Notes: generated from the sequence alone by a model not told the origin. Shown: positions 10,915 through 24,029, counted from the first letter of the stretch. The stretch is 64,000 nt of DNA from Panopea generosa (GCA_029582155.1 CM055902.1:14017086-14081085), one strand, 5' to 3'. Program-made: numbers and translations.

Positions 10915-13235
10915 AAAAAATCTAGCGTTAGCACCCCTTTTTTCAGTGGCATTATAGTGTAATGAATAAAGTTTAGGACTTGTACGTGAAATTTTGCATT
11001 TCTATGTTGTATACTATTTGCTCGTGAGTTGGCAGTCATAAGCCGATATATGTATAGTTTTAAAATTATCTCCAAAACAAAAATATTCAACATGATGTCG
11101 ATCAAGATGAAGTATTTTTGGTTAACCAGCAGTTCTTATGCACGGCAATATACCTATCCCATTTTTCATTAAACAATAGTGTCATTGACGGGAGCAAAAT
11201 TATTTTTCGTTTCCACTGCGGCAGCCCATTGTTCCTTCTTCTTTCACTCCCATTTACGACTTATAGTGTAGGTCATAGTTTCTGTCCATGCGATTCATTT
11301 CGTTCTGATATGTTATCTTTGTTGAATTTTTTGTTCCAAAATATTTGGTTAAAGTTTTTGTCGAATATTGTTTTATATATTTTTGGTTAAATATTTCTTA
11401 GTCTGGAACAATAAATTTAGTCTCTCGACACAAACACAGATAAAATAACGTAATTTAAGTTCCCTGTGCTTGTTGTAAAATCATGTCGGTTACTCTCTTC
11501 ATATTTAATATTATGTAATATCGTGTAATCAATAGTACAACCATTTTTACACCATTGAGGGTTTCATTTCAATCAGATATTCATAGTATTCGTTTTATTT
11601 CCTCGTCTATAAGCCTTCGATGGCATGAAAATACGCTTAATACCCAAATAAAAAACCTACTCAAGAAAACAATAGTTCATTTCAGTATCACCAGCGGATA
11701 TCTGTACAATTCAACAGATAAATAAATAATGACATTGGTAATACTTTGTACGACTGAAACCATGATATTTGTAAGATTACATATTCTGTAAGAAAGGGTT
11801 AACTTTAACACTAGTTTCAATCATGCTATAGCATTGTGAGAGATATTATATATGCCTATGTTTATTCGAAATATTTACGGATACAGGCCTCTGTCCTGTT
11901 ATTTTAGATTAAGCTTACACAGTTGTAGCTATATTTCAATTACTATTGACCATTTTATGAGTATAAAAAAGGTAAAAATCGTCCGAAAAACATGTTAACG
12001 AGATTCTGTGGGACTATCGTAAAATAAACAAAGCTAGAATGAAAGCCAATCCTTCATAGTATTAGTATACAGATTTTTAAAAACCTACGACAGATGTCAA
12101 ATACTTTAAGTTATGTTCAAACACAAATACTGCAGTTGAAACGCGTTGTAAATGTTGTAACACTAGAAACAATACTCTAGCAATAAATCTTAAGGATACA
12201 GCCGAGAAATAGAGCTAACAAATGTTGTGTGTCAGGTGTTTGTAACATACAGCTTGTTCGGTAATTCTTTGAACATTATTTCATGTAATATATGTAAAAC
12301 GCATACGACTTTACTAACATAAACTGAATAGATGTACCTATTCCTTTGACGTATAGACGTGTTCAAATAGATATTGAAACAAACTTTATTGACGGACAAG
12401 ACGTTTGGCGTAGTTTTCTTTCAGTTACTACACCGTAACCTTGTTTTTTGATATATAGCACAAGGTCAATTTACTGACATGGCTATAGAATTTACGATTG
12501 TGCATCTGGGAAATATAGGGTTGATAACTTTAAGATTGATTATAGAACTATGGCTGAAAAGTGATTGTTTGATAACAAAACAAACGTAGGTATAATAATT
12601 ACTGTTCAATTCAGTACGATAATTTCCTGGTTTAACTTTTTTTAATAAGTTAATTTGATATTGAAATGCTAGGTGCGCAAAATCGCCCGGAAATTCATTG
12701 CCCGATCCATAATGGAATTTATAGTTTGTGTTAGTTTGAGTTTAATTAAAATCCTAAATTGTAATCATATACGGTCACAGATGATCGTTTTCTCATACAC
12801 CTTTACGATAATCATTCAAATAAACATTTGCTTATTAAACATACTTTAAAATAGCACTGTCACACACAGGTGTGAGTTAGATTCTTTATTATTTGTTATT
12901 GACCTTTGTAAGAAGAAATGAAGCTTCAACAAAATGGCTACAATCAATGATGTTTTATTGCATGTAATATAACAATATATTGTTCAAGGTAATACACTCT
13001 ACCACACTAATTCTAAACATATTTGTATCCAAATAGTTATAATGTAGACATTCTCAATATGTTCTGTAATGTTTAAAAATTCACTCAACGTTTTAAAAAT
13101 GTACAACGATAAAACACCGCTATCATATTCTTCCAGATATAGCTCTTTGCCCGCTATGATTCGTCGTTTAAGTAGGTTTGGCGAGAGATGCTACTCAATA
13201 TTTTTATTAATCACATCTTTATAACCACACAGGTC
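10915..13235. other. Intergenic AT-rich DNA
   Basis: I find no exon, RNA gene or repeat I can support here. The frame at 11118-11390 is hydrophobic and low-complexity and is not credible as a gene. Confidence 0.5.
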
Positions 13236-13239
13236 TCCA

Positions 13240-13810
13240 TCATGACGACTAAATATTATGCATATATAACTACGATGTATAATATTAAATTCAATACGAT
13301 GTCACATTATATAATCACGTGTACCACTTAGGACGCATTATATTTTAAACATAGGTAGACATCTCATATTGTTACCACTCAGGGGTATCTCTATCATGAC
13401 GACAACTTATAATACATATATCACATAGAATGTATAATATTATATTCAATACTATGTCACATTATATAATCACGCGTACCACTTAGGACGTATTATATTT
13501 TTCACATAGGTAGACATCTCATATTGTTACCACACAGGGGTATGCCATGACTTCTTCTCTACATATATATTTATCTATATTGTTGAATCGCCCATAAACC
13601 ACCTACAAGTATACAAACACACTCTTACAAAAATGAATATTTAGTACACACTTTCAAGATAGCAACACTTCAGCATTTCAGAAATATAACTTAAACAAAT
13701 AAACTACTCACAGTATCTCTCCATTTTGTTTCTTTGAATACTATATATCTGCCAATTTCTCTCTATCTGACCATATCACCGACTGACCACTTACACACTC
13801 TCACTGTACA
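13240..13810. repeat. 155-bp direct duplication within a dispersed repeat (relative at 41.1-41.8 kb)
   Basis: The stretch with tcacattatataatcacg and ccacttaggacg occurs at 13302 and 13457, giving a 155-bp period. The sequence that follows (acctacaagtatacaaa, then cttcagcatttcaga) is matched at about 41600-41700 in gene B (acctacaattatacaaaa, ctccagcatttcagaga). The two regions are therefore copies of one dispersed element whose tandem part differs between loci. Confidence 0.6.
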
Positions 13811-14774
13811 TGTCTAATTGGCATGTGCTTTGCTTATTTCACGGGTGAATAGACAAGCTAACAAAGGAATATAAAACCCAATAATACAGGTGCGTATGAA
13901 GCAAAGGGTAAAATAAAGGGGTTAAAATCATAAAAATCTGTATTGTGACAAGCACTAACTTTAAAATATAAATGATCATATACTTCATAAGTTAAGTGAT
14001 CGTTCGTTTATGTATAAATATTTATTATACCAATAACTTCAACATTTGGCAAATATAAGTAAGCATTTGCTGTATATGCATATTGTATTATAATATTAAG
14101 TTTGGAAATTTAAGTAATACTAGGTATAAGTATAACTAATAATGGACCACATACATTTTATAAACTTTATTATAGCACTAACTTCAAAATTTGGTAAATA
14201 TAAGTACGTATTTGGTTCATAAATATACTTTATCAAAACACTAACCTAAATTGATTAAGATCACTTTCTTGGTTCCATAGTTCTGCAGAAAGCTGTATGA
14301 ATATTGGTAAATGGTAGATCATTATCCTTTAGTGTCAGCATTATTATAAATTTTGCTCAAAACGGAACAATATTCGACAGGTAAACATAATTCCGTAGTC
14401 AGTATTGATAAGATATAAGAAATTGTTAGTGAGGTAAGATCATGGTCACCAAGGTGCTTTTATATAGTATACGCTTTTTGTTCAATTATATTTACATGTA
14501 TATGTAAGTGGACTATATACATGTATTTAAGTTAAGTTGACTTAAGGTAGTGGGACCGTAATGGGCTCGTTAACTTTCGTGAGATGTCGGTATCCTCCGT
14601 AACGATTTCGGAGCATCTCAGTATAGATCGGAATAAACTTATAAAATACATAATGTATAGATATTTTTTAATTTCATAACAATAAATCTCATATCCTGAT
14701 TTGTTTTATTGCTTTTAATATCATTTTATCGTCATTAACGGTGAATTTAAAAGAAAAAAATAAATAAACAATAA
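13811..14774. other. AT-rich intergenic DNA with a weak repeated motif
   Basis: The phrase (a/c)actaacttcaa-atttgg(c/t)aaatataagta recurs near 14035 and 14185, suggesting an old tandem repeat of about 150 bp. Nothing else is recognisable. Confidence 0.4.
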
Positions 14775-15232
14775 TTGCTCACTTCCGGTTGTAAACAAAA
14801 ATGGATTTTTACGATTGTCGACGATGTTTTTGTTCGAATAAAAAGAAAAAAATCAGCGAAGTCTCCTTCAACTGGTGGGAATATTGATCACAAATATAGC
14901 AACCAGACTGCTTGTAGTGTGTCGGAGCCAGTGTATCAATATCAAATGAAGAATCGACGAAGCGCGTTGGAAAAAAATGATCGAAAATTGGTTGTGTTCG
15001 AAGTTTTGTTGTCAAACCTAAAACGTTCTCAATTAAGCAGACTAAGCGCTGTACCAGTTACTTATGACAGCATTGCTGGAAAAAAAATGAGAAAGGATTA
15101 GGCGAATATGTGTATGGTGTGCGTCAGAACAGTGACTGTGGACATGTCAACAGAGTTGCCTATGGCAAAAACACACCATCAAAGATCTAAAAGAATGCCC
15201 TATTTTGCAGCCAACACAAAGCTTGGCCAGGT
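14775..15232 (+). pseudogene. Probable first coding exon of a decayed exonuclease-type gene
   Basis: A 108-residue frame opens at 14775 and includes basic and polar stretches (RIKRKKSAKSPSTGG, RRSALEKNDRK). After its stop the same frame continues as GEYVYGVRQNSDCGHVNRV then AYGKNTPSKI, stop. A shifted frame then gives ECPILQPTQSLA up to a donor-like CCAG|gtaaga at 15233. The last part resembles the segment found upstream of the exonuclease domain in some invertebrate genes, from memory. Stops and a frameshift mark it as broken. It probably belongs with the fragment at 16523-17040. The family call is inference; the broken frame is seen directly. Confidence 0.35.
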
Positions 15233-16180
15233 AAGATAGTATTGATGACTGTCTGTTGTATAACGTTGATAGTTTTATAAGAACTGATAGTAATTAGTTG
15301 CGATGAAACTGTTCAATTATCCAGAATTTAAAAAATGCTGAGATACATATATATATATTTTTTGCTAGACTTTGATTGATGATTGAATATATTGAATATC
15401 ATTTTCATGCCATCGAGATCAAACAGACGATCAGCTTACCTAACAACTCTTTCCGGGATCCTGGAAGCTTAACCTGTACTCGATTACACCCATTTCCAAA
15501 AGTAGTTGATAACTTTCCCACATTAATCAGCAGTGAGAGACGAATGATAATGAGACACATTTTCTCAAATCAACAAAATACATAAAACTAAAATGTAAAC
15601 AAGTAGTAAGAATTGTTTTTATTTACATGTAGATACAATGGTACAATATATTGCAGTTAAAATGTTGTGTATGTTGATTTCAGTAATCCAGTTACACTGA
15701 AGACATCGATTCACTGTCGGCTCTATACTGTCTGGAGGTCTGTCAGGTCAACACACAAACTAAACCAAGTTTTCATGTCGGACAATAAGTGCAATGTTCT
15801 GTGCAGTAGACGCTGATTGGCACGAACAATACTTTGATAGTTAATATGTATGTATTTAATAATTTATAATTGATTAATTGCATTGAATTGTACGCTGTTG
15901 TTAACTTGCCAATTGTATTGATGACCTTACATGTACACAAGGTATTAAATAAAAGCTAAACAAGTCCTTGATGTACATAGTCATCGTTTTTTTAGATATG
16001 CAATAGTTACCAGGGTAACCAGGACTAGATACCCATTATCTGTCATTATGACTCTGTCAAATGTTCTATTATAGAATGCAGTCAGATACACCTGTGTAGA
16101 TGTTTCGTTTCATATTTAACAATCAATACAACATGCCCGGGCTACATGTTTATGACAAACCCTCTTTAATGAATTGAATT
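15233..16180. other. Sequence between the two pseudogene parts
   Basis: Contains a frame at 15376-15585 (DPGSLTCTRLHPFPKVVDNF) of unclear status, possibly another decayed exon, and a region near 15690-15840 slightly richer in GC. No intact gene is visible. Confidence 0.35.
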
Positions 16181-16184
16181 GGTT

Positions 16185-16362
16185 TATACCAACTTATTTT
16201 AGCTCGAATGCGAAGAAAGCTCTGAGCTTTTATTAAGCGCTCTCGAGTCTCAAACCAGTCCTGCGTGTTGCTTTTTCAAAGGCATTAGGTCGAGCTGGGA
16301 ATCAAACCCGCAATCTCTGGCGTTAGCTGCCAACACTATCCACTACACTACCGCCTCACTTT
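16185..16362 (-). mobile_element. tRNA-derived SINE, minus strand
   Basis: Read on the minus strand from 16362 it gives ggcggtagtgtagtggatag (A-box like), then ggcagctaacgccag and gcgggtttgattcccagctc (B box GGTTTGATTCC). These are the two internal promoter blocks of a tRNA-type SINE head. The rest towards 16185 would be the body. Confidence 0.6.
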
Positions 16363-16522
16363 GAGTATTTTGAGAATTTGTGTTTACAACAGTGAGGTCA
16401 GTCATACTGGGACATTAGGATGAGCAAAAAATGACATATGAAGATGATAAAGAAAAAATAATAGTATTCTTAAAAATATTAGTTCAAAGCAGTCTAAAAT
16501 AATAACAGTACTTTATTCTGTA

Positions 16523-17040
16523 TTTGTAATACGTGGTGGACTGATGCCACACATTACATCTATGATAGCTGCAGTGGAAGTCGAGTCTTCACAAAACATT
16601 TGCCATCTATGTTAGACCAGGATTGCCTATACCATCAGAAGGTTAATGGTATAGTAATGACTGATTCTGGAACCATGAGCGTCAAAGGTAATAGTGTGAA
16701 ATCAGTCTACATTCAAACAGCTATTCAGAAACTTTGTAAATGACTGGAAAAGAAATCTAAAGTCATATTAATCGCTTACAATGGAAGATGATTTTATTAT
16801 CCAGTGGTATAAGACGTACTTACAATATAGAGCAATTTCCAAGTGTGTATAAGGATTAATTATTCCCTGAAAGTGTTAAGGAAACTGTTTCAAAGTCATT
16901 CACATAAACAGGAAATCCTTGTGAAATAGCTGTGCGATATCAACTACAGTGCACATAATGCCGATTGGTAGTCACTTTGGCAACTCCTCAAATAGTTGAC
17001 ACCGAAAGAGCTTCTATCCTACAGTTTCACTCCAAATGAA
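16523..17040 (+). pseudogene. Decayed DEDDh-type exonuclease-like domain
   Basis: One frame runs for about 500 bp with internal stops only and no frameshift. Readable pieces in order are GSRVFTKHLPS, VNGIVMTDSGTMSVKG, SVYIQTAIQKLCK (stop) LEK, SKVILIAYNGR, KLFQSHSHKQEILVK and INYSAHNADW (stop) SLWQLL. The order V-N-G, then a hydrophobic strand followed by (A/G)-(H/Y)-N, then Y-x-A-H-N-A-x-x-D/W, is that of DnaQ-like 3'-5' exonuclease domains found in many invertebrate genes. Here catalytic positions are altered and seven stops interrupt it. Several stops fall where Trp would fit. It is a dead copy, either of a host gene or of one carried by a mobile element. Confidence 0.5.
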
Positions 17041-17049
17041 AACAATTTA

Positions 17050-18246
17050 TAAACATTCTGGTGAGGATGAACTGAGAGGTATATTTCCTGCCAATAATTG
17101 TGATGGTGTACAAAGGGTCACCAAAGCAAAAAAGTATTAGATGAGGTTATATCAAAGATAGCTATATATTTCAAACAATGACTCTTTATGACTTGAAGTG
17201 TGTGTGTCAAGTGAGAGGGGGAGGGGAGGGGGTCTATTCTGTTATACTGTTAATGTTAATTTTTTTTTTACATAGTATTAATATTTAATAGTTTATGTCA
17301 TACTATGTTTGTTTTATAATTGACACTATTCGCAAGATAAATAATTTAAGTGTTTTAGTACGAGAATGAATCCGTGTAATGCGGTGGGAGTGGGTGGAGT
17401 TCTGATTCCATATTCAATTTTCACATAAAAAGTACATATTATTGCTTTTATGCTATTTTTGTATAATGTGTGAACATCTTTATTTCAATAATATTTGTCA
17501 TTATTTTTTTTGTATAAAAACATGGAATATTAACATTACCTTTAGCATAAACATTTATTTCTATAGAAGTGCACATTATGAAACTTTGACCATATCAAAT
17601 TAAAAATAGTATTGAGAAAAAAACGGATGATAAAACTTCCTAATCTTTTGATATTATATGTTGAATAGTATATATATACAAGTTAGTCAATGGCATGTAG
17701 AATTGATGCCCCAATAGTAGAATGGATTTTCTACACTTTTATATTAGAACAACTTTTCCGTTTTAAAACGTTACGACAGAAAGTATAATAAGAAGAAATG
17801 TTCTTGTTCAAGGTACACATATTACTTATGAATAAGCCCAATGAGGGGTAAGGCGCTGACATTCTAAGGGAGAAATAACTAAAATAAACAAACAGTGATG
17901 ACAGCACGAAACTGACTTTGCATATCGGTTCAGAGTTCTTTATAAAAAGTGTCAATATGTTTTGCTACAAAGTCTTTGTTTGTAATGTACAAGTGCTAGC
18001 GATATGTTTTCTAGATTTAGATTGAACGAGACTGAGCTGTCCGGTGATATCCCCTTTCACAGGTCTTTCCGATGTGATTTTCCCAGAATATTTCTCATAC
18101 CCATATAATGATTATCTAATTCATTATTTGTGATTGTGATGTTGTGATGACCATGTACTTTGAATAGTACGTCTCCTATAGAGCATTTTTTTTTAATTGA
18201 GCAAAGCTAGTACACTTGTGAAATAAGCATAGATTTTACTACCTTA
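17050..18246. other. AT-rich intergenic DNA
   Basis: Contains a short G-rich run (gagggggaggggaggggg, near 17214-17232) and otherwise long AT-rich stretches. I see no gene. Confidence 0.5.
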
Positions 18247-18408
18247 TACTTATTGAATGCTTCTCGTAACACAATGAAGTAGCATGCTATTATTGTATGT
18301 CATATACAATAAAGAATATCTCACCGTTATTGACTTCATAAAACAATCATGCAGTACAGCTTACTAATATGAACGTTATCAACATGTTTTAATATATTGC
18401 ATAAAACT

Positions 18409-18684
18409 GGACCATATTAGCTCATTCGGTAGCGCGTCTGACTACCAACTATCAATCCAGTGGTCAGGAGTTCTAATTCATGCCTGGCCACACCTACGTG
18501 ATGATTGATTTACGACTTTGCATTTTATTAGCATTCGTCTAATTTAATTGAGAAAGTTGTCAGTTACTTGCAGATATGGGTGTGCTCGAGTAATGTTTCA
18601 CTCATGAATGAGGGGTTAGGTTAACTGGCCATCTGTTTGCTATCGAGAGCATACAATTGACGCTAAGAATTCAAACAAACACAA
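18409..18684 (+). mobile_element. tRNA-derived SINE (family 1)
   Basis: Head ggaccatattagctcattcggtagcgcgtctgac is A-box like, and caggagttctaattcatgcc is a mutated B box. It is followed by the family body (gtcagttacttgcagatatgggtgtgctcgagtaatg) and a tail ending ttcaaacaaacac. The same body occurs at 31431, 40163, 48878 and 49106. Confidence 0.75.
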
Positions 18685-18830
18685 CTGATAATATCACTGG
18701 TTGAACATTACCCTTTGATGTATGATTCATTTCTGTTTTAGATTAGTAAATGTGATTATCTTGATAACTGTCATGTTACAATTCACCGTTTATGTTACGG
18801 TAACTAATGATAAAATTATTACATGCGTTT

Positions 18831-18909
18831 ATATACATTCTCTAATTAGTATGGCTTATATACATTCTCTAATTAGTATGGCTTATATACATTCTCTAAT
18901 TAGTATGGC
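18831..18909. repeat. 27-bp tandem repeat, 3 copies
   Basis: The unit tatacattctctaattagtatggc follows itself three times. Read as protein it gives repeated AYIHSLISM, which is only a repeat artefact. Confidence 0.85.
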
Positions 18910-19348
18910 AATGATAAGTACATTCTCTTTTCTACGTATATCTGCTATTTAGACAAAGTCACACTTCGTTATGATTATGGTTGTTATTTTTACCGTTTAT
19001 CAAATATATTAATCATGTCTGATTTTAAATAAGAATATCGTTGTTGTCCGTAAAAATTCCGTAAATTCATTTTCGATTTCCGAACGCAAATTGTGATACT
19101 ACTGTAAGAGTTGATAAATCAATACCAATACAGACATCATATCTCACTCACGAATAGCTGCACGGAGAAGGCGTTAAGATGCTTAAAAATATTGGCGAAG
19201 ATGTTGGCGATTTTAATTTTAATTTGATATTGCTTAATATGTTTTTACGATACTTACACAACGGATGTTGCATTAATAGTTCTATGACGGGCTGAAATCT
19301 GATATTTATTGCACTTTTTCGTTGAGTATAAGAATCAAGAAGTGAACA

Positions 19349-19508
19349 GAGCGCATGGTCCAGTGGTAGAACATCTAATTCATGATCGGAGGTTTGTGAG
19401 TTCGATTATCCCCCACGGCTATATGTGGTGTCCTTGAGCAAGATACTTTTCCAGCATATGCTAGTCCTACGAAGACTTCGAGCGTGATTTGAACTGTTAA
19501 AATGAAGA
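19349..19508 (+). mobile_element. tRNA-derived SINE (family 2)
   Basis: Head gcgcatggtccagtggtagaac (A box) and gtgagttcgattatccccc (B box), then gtgtccttgagcaagatac, a phrase typical of conserved SINE bodies in many animals. A shorter copy lies at 49828-49908. Confidence 0.7.
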
Positions 19509-20103
19509 CCAATGCAAAATGGCATTTTCATCAATAACTAACACTGTTATTCCTTTGCTTAGATATTGTTTTAATAAAACAGACACATTCTACTGTGACC
19601 TTTTTGTTTTGCCTTGTACATTTTCTTTTCTTGATATATTAATTGAGTCATTACCATTTAAACATTTTAATTCAAAAATATATAAATGTATAAATTTAAT
19701 GTCAAAATCAGTTACTACATTCACAAAGCCCTTCTCATTAATAGAAGTACTAATTCCGTCATTTTTTGCCATTCAAGAGATGTGAGTTTGCTACGTCATT
19801 AAGGGTTAAATTGTGTTTTTCTATGTTAATTAGTGAGTATTTGATCTTGTAATTCAAGTTTTATATTGTTTTTATAACAATATATTATGTGTGTTTGTAA
19901 TTAAGGGATAAGTTTTTTATGTGATTGAGGGTGTGTGTGTTTGCTATGTTATTTAATGTTGTTAAGGGATTATATTTGTTTGCTATAGGATCGATAGTTC
20001 AGATATACAGTGTGCTTTGCAATTAACATACTTTTGTGTTGTTTTTTGGTATCATTTAAGGATTAAATGCAGAATGTTTAGTTTTCATCCGGTGATGAAA
20101 AAC

Positions 20104-20165
20104 ATTAGGCAGTTTAATGTTCGTAAAGCCCGAAATGCTTTTCAGCAACATTAAACTAGCCTAAT
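20104..20165. other. 62-nt near-perfect hairpin (pre-miRNA-like or MITE)
   Basis: The left arm ATTAGGCAGTTTAATGTT pairs with AACATTAAACTAGCCTAAT, with a single bulged base. After an asymmetric internal loop an inner stem AAAGC/GCTTT closes a 7-nt loop (CCGAAAT). The size and two-stem shape fit a small RNA precursor, but nothing shows transcription. Confidence 0.55.
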
Positions 20166-20381
20166 TAAATCTCAAAATTCGGCTGTTAATCCTTTTATTT
20201 ACTTTATTCTCCAGCTATTGTAGATAAAACAATTCCGTTATTTTTGTAATTTTGATATTTAAAAAGAAAAGTATACACATTAAACCGTAAAGCCAGTGTC
20301 ACGAATGTAACGGCAACGTTGTCAATTTACTGAATAGGTACACGCATTTGTAGGACAACTTACGGCATACGTCAGATAAAA

Positions 20382-23215
20382 ATAACTTTAAGTTGCATCA
20401 AACATAGCTATTACTCCTTTTGTCTATAAGTGATGTCTTGTGACTGTGTAGTAGCAGCCAAGCACCCAATCCAATATGACATATTTAAAGCGATTTAGTC
20501 CTCAACAGGTGTATTTAACTCAAATACATTTTGCGAAAACATAAAATTTAAACTATACATTGATTAAGTTTAAACTTTAATTTCGGGAGGGGGTGGGGTA
20601 GGGGAGGTGAACGCGAAAAAGGGCTTCTTTATTTATTTGCACTTAGACCTTTTTCGCTTTCACCCCTCGATATGTTATTGAAGTACTTTACACTGTTTCT
20701 ACGATAAGCTGCCTCTAACTACTCGAACTGTCTATTTCACGATTTCAAAAAGAAATATACTTATAACAGTGATCGATTAATGCTTCAAGTGTGCATGTTT
20801 CCTGGGATCGTTTTAATTTTATTTTTTTATTAATATTTACAAAAGTTTTCATTACCCCTTCATCGTTGCATCGTCTTGCCATATACGATGTTTACAATCA
20901 CTGCGTAAATACAATACTTCATTGTGAGGTTCATACGGGTCAAACTCATTAAACTCAGGTTGTATTTTATGGACGTTATCATTGAGAGCTACTTGCACAG
21001 CGATTACATTGAGTATTTCATTTGTAACATTAAACAAACATCGAACTAACAAAGCGATATTAGCCTAAATCACTCATTTCTTGTAATCACATATTACGTG
21101 TTATTCGTGCAGTGGTTGGACCCTACTACATTGTTGAGAATGGTATGTATACCTGTAAGTTATATTTTTACTAACACATGATAATAGTCATTGAATGTTG
21201 AAGTTGGTTTATTTTTTACAGAAAATTTAAGATAACATGGTATATCAAAAGACTAAAATTGAACATTAAAACGTGGTTATATTGTAATATAATTTACAAT
21301 TTCCTTTAAACTTTGGGTCTTTTTCTCTTAAAAATCTTTGTAAAACATATCAAGAAACTTTACTTGTTTAGTTCCACATAGTACTACACGTTTCTATTAC
21401 AATAGGTCATAACGTTTTTCTCTTTGACTTCGACTGTCCTTATTTTCGTATTGCCATATAGTATATTCTTATCTTGTTGCATCAATATGCAGGCGCGCTC
21501 GCCGTAGTCTGGTCTGTACAGTTGTGTCTGGTTATTCACAAATAATTACCTCCATATATACTTTATGTATATACTATTTTGATTTGCCGACGGAGGAAGA
21601 AAGAACGATGTGTGTGCACTCGTAATCAAGGTTTTAACTCCTCAGTGGTGATTGGGCTACTGACTAGCAGCGACACCTTATTTCATTTTATTTCATTATG
21701 ATGCATATGACCGGCGACTTTGTAAGACAAACTGAGGTGTACATGGGATAAACCAATGCAGGATTGTTTATGTATTCACACTAACATTAAGAGAATATAT
21801 ATCCAAAATGACGCAACAACCACAAGATCATAAACACAATGTAGCATGTAGCACAAGTATCTGCAATCCATTAACATATTTATCTTGTCTTTAGTTTGTG
21901 AATTACCATTCGTTCATTTAAAATGATTACATATAAAGAAATGACCGTTATGAAGATTTCACTTTTTGACAGTTTGTGACATTAAACGATGAGTGTTCAT
22001 TTCAATTGGCAACTCTATGTATAAAATACAAATCAATAATATGATTGGCAAAATATTGATAACATTCCCTCGAAGTACTCTCCGTCAAAGAAATATACGA
22101 TTTTAGCCTTTATTTCTACTTCCGGGAAGCATTAGCATAGTCCAAATTGAGATATTGGAATATGGCAAACCCGAAAGCACTTCAAATCCGACAACGCCGA
22201 CCGTCTAGGTACTGTTTGTTCTGGTAACAACCAGAAATCACAATATGCTAAATCTAGTCAATAAGGTGGGTGCGGCATCACTGACACACATTGTGGACAA
22301 CTATGCTGTAGACGTTTCCCTTGCGTTTTAATGGACAGAGCTGTTTACAGTTTGTTCTTTTTGTGTTATGACATCATCTTCATAAATATACCTCATGATT
22401 AATTTTTCAAGGGGTGGGGGTAGAAGCGTTGAGGGATATGGTGTGGTGTTGTGTGTATAAGAGTGATTGGAAACCACTTGCTTCACCGCTTTAGTTTCAG
22501 AAAAATGATTGTCCTCTTCTTATTTTAATATATTGAAACGAAAATACCGATGATTATCAAAATATATGGTATTATTATTTCTCTGTAAACATAACGGTGT
22601 TCATTATTTCCCCTTTTTATATATTTCTTAAAAACGTATCTGTCAATAGGCCCAAAATGCATTCGACTGTCGTTGGGATAAGTGTGAGTTATTGTATTTC
22701 AAATAATAAGCAGCAACTACCACAGTCCGCTAACGCAATTATGGGATGTGTTTGCTTAACGAACTTAAGTTTTATCTTGTCGTCTATGTTTATTGTCAAT
22801 TTATATCTTTCCTGCTGTTATGGTTATTTTGCATATTCACTCATCATTCAATGTGATTATATAGACAACTTACATTTAAAATAGCACTGATTGCTTATAA
22901 AAACATCGATCTTGTTAGAGATTTTTATATTCTTAAACGGTTTGTGTTTCTCATGATGACAGATTGTGTCATTTATATTCTTTTTTCATTACATTTTGTT
23001 TAAACAAAAGTATCTCCTACCTTGCACATTTATTTAAAAGAAACACATACATTTGTATGAGTATAAAACACAGCGGTTGTAATAAACATTGTGTAGTCAA
23101 GTACTTAATTCCGTTAAAAGTAACAATTTTGTAATAGCGGTTATCATTACTTCACAACCGACAACTGCCCAGTAGGAGATATTCATTTTTCACCGTTTTA
23201 TCCATCAGGCAATGT

Positions 23216-23247
<32 letters not shown>

Positions 23248-23940
23248 ACACATTCAGGGGAAAGAAACGAACGCGGTGGCTATGGTGAGTTATCATCCAT
23301 ATAAAATGCTTATATTTAGTTCAAAACGATTGATGTAAACAAAAAACCATTAATATTTAATTGTTGTTGATACACATTTATTAATTATTTGTTTAAGAGA
23401 ATGCTATACGGTGAGAAAAAAAAAAATATATTAAGATCTTCACATAGAACTTTTCAACTACTAGTACGTGTATTAAGTTGTTGTATCCATTTTAAGACAT
23501 AACATTCTATTGAAGAAGTGTTTTCTATATTAGGACAATAACAACATATCATGCAGATCGATTTTGTTAAATGTCCTGGGAGTAATCATGAATAAATTTA
23601 TATATGCACATTTTGATTCTGTTAGGTATATTTTAAAAAATGTTGTTTGGAATTTATAAAGAAATGTGCAAATATATTACAAGCAATATAATAATATTAA
23701 TAACTGTATTAGTTTACCCAATATTGCAGTTTTAGTCATTGAAATGCATCATTAAGAGGCAACTCAACAATATAAATATGTTTAAATGTCAACATTCTTG
23801 AAATATTTCCAAGCGTTTGATTATTTATATAGATTTTTGTTACAACGTTCACAGTAAAAACTACTTGAAAGTTTGGTGCTAAAATCGACAACTTATAACG
23901 TTTATTCTACCTATATGGCATATCCGGTTTTATTGTTTGC
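20382..23940. repeat. R element, copy 1 (most complete)
   Basis: A dispersed element about 3.6 kb long. Its left part (about 20382-22300) is matched at 25833-27645 and 51456-53038. Its right part (about 22300-23940) is matched at 33677-35585 and 54541-55822. It contains a small minus-strand frame (20852-21046), an inverted piece of the window-start repeat (21480-21560), a G-rich tract (20582-20610) and an (AT)n run (23216-23244). No transposase or terminal repeats are recognisable, so it may be a mobile element or a duplicated locus. Confidence 0.75.
20852..21046 (-). CDS. Small conserved minus-strand reading frame of R element copy 1
   Basis: About 63 residues, including VIAVQVALNDNVHKIQP, FDPYEPHNEVLYLRSDC and WQDDATMKG, then TAA. 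An AATAAA lies about 25-30 nt after the stop (in ttaataaaaaaataaa), which suits a 3'-terminal exon. It is homologous to 51940-52125 (minus), which is also intact, and to a broken copy at 26220-26420. Upstream on the minus strand an in-frame stop (gtgattTAG) abuts gctaatatcgc, so the frame either starts with a non-ATG codon or is an exon with an acceptor at that AG. I do not recognise the family. Many replacements between copies argue against strong constraint. Confidence 0.35.
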   Translation of the reverse strand, partial: VRCLFNVTNEILNVIAVQVALNDNVHKIQPEFNEFDPYEPHNEVLYLRSDCKHRIWQDDATMKG

Positions 23941-24029
23941 AAAATATCTCGGAGTTAATCGAAGTAAAACCCCAGCTCTTCCGCATATAAAGTTTTGGAC
24001 CGTGCTAGAAACGAATCATCAAACTTAGC

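Larger units (their letters stand above)
18247..19433. repeat. Segmental duplication D, left copy (partner 48709-49908)
   Basis: It begins with cttattgaatgcttctcgtaacacaatgaagtag, matched at 48714 by tttattgaatgttcctcgtaacacaataaagtag. The match continues through a SINE, the acattaac...gataagtaaatgtgattatctcgg stretch, and a second tRNA-type SINE, in the same order and orientation in both copies. Confidence 0.75.
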
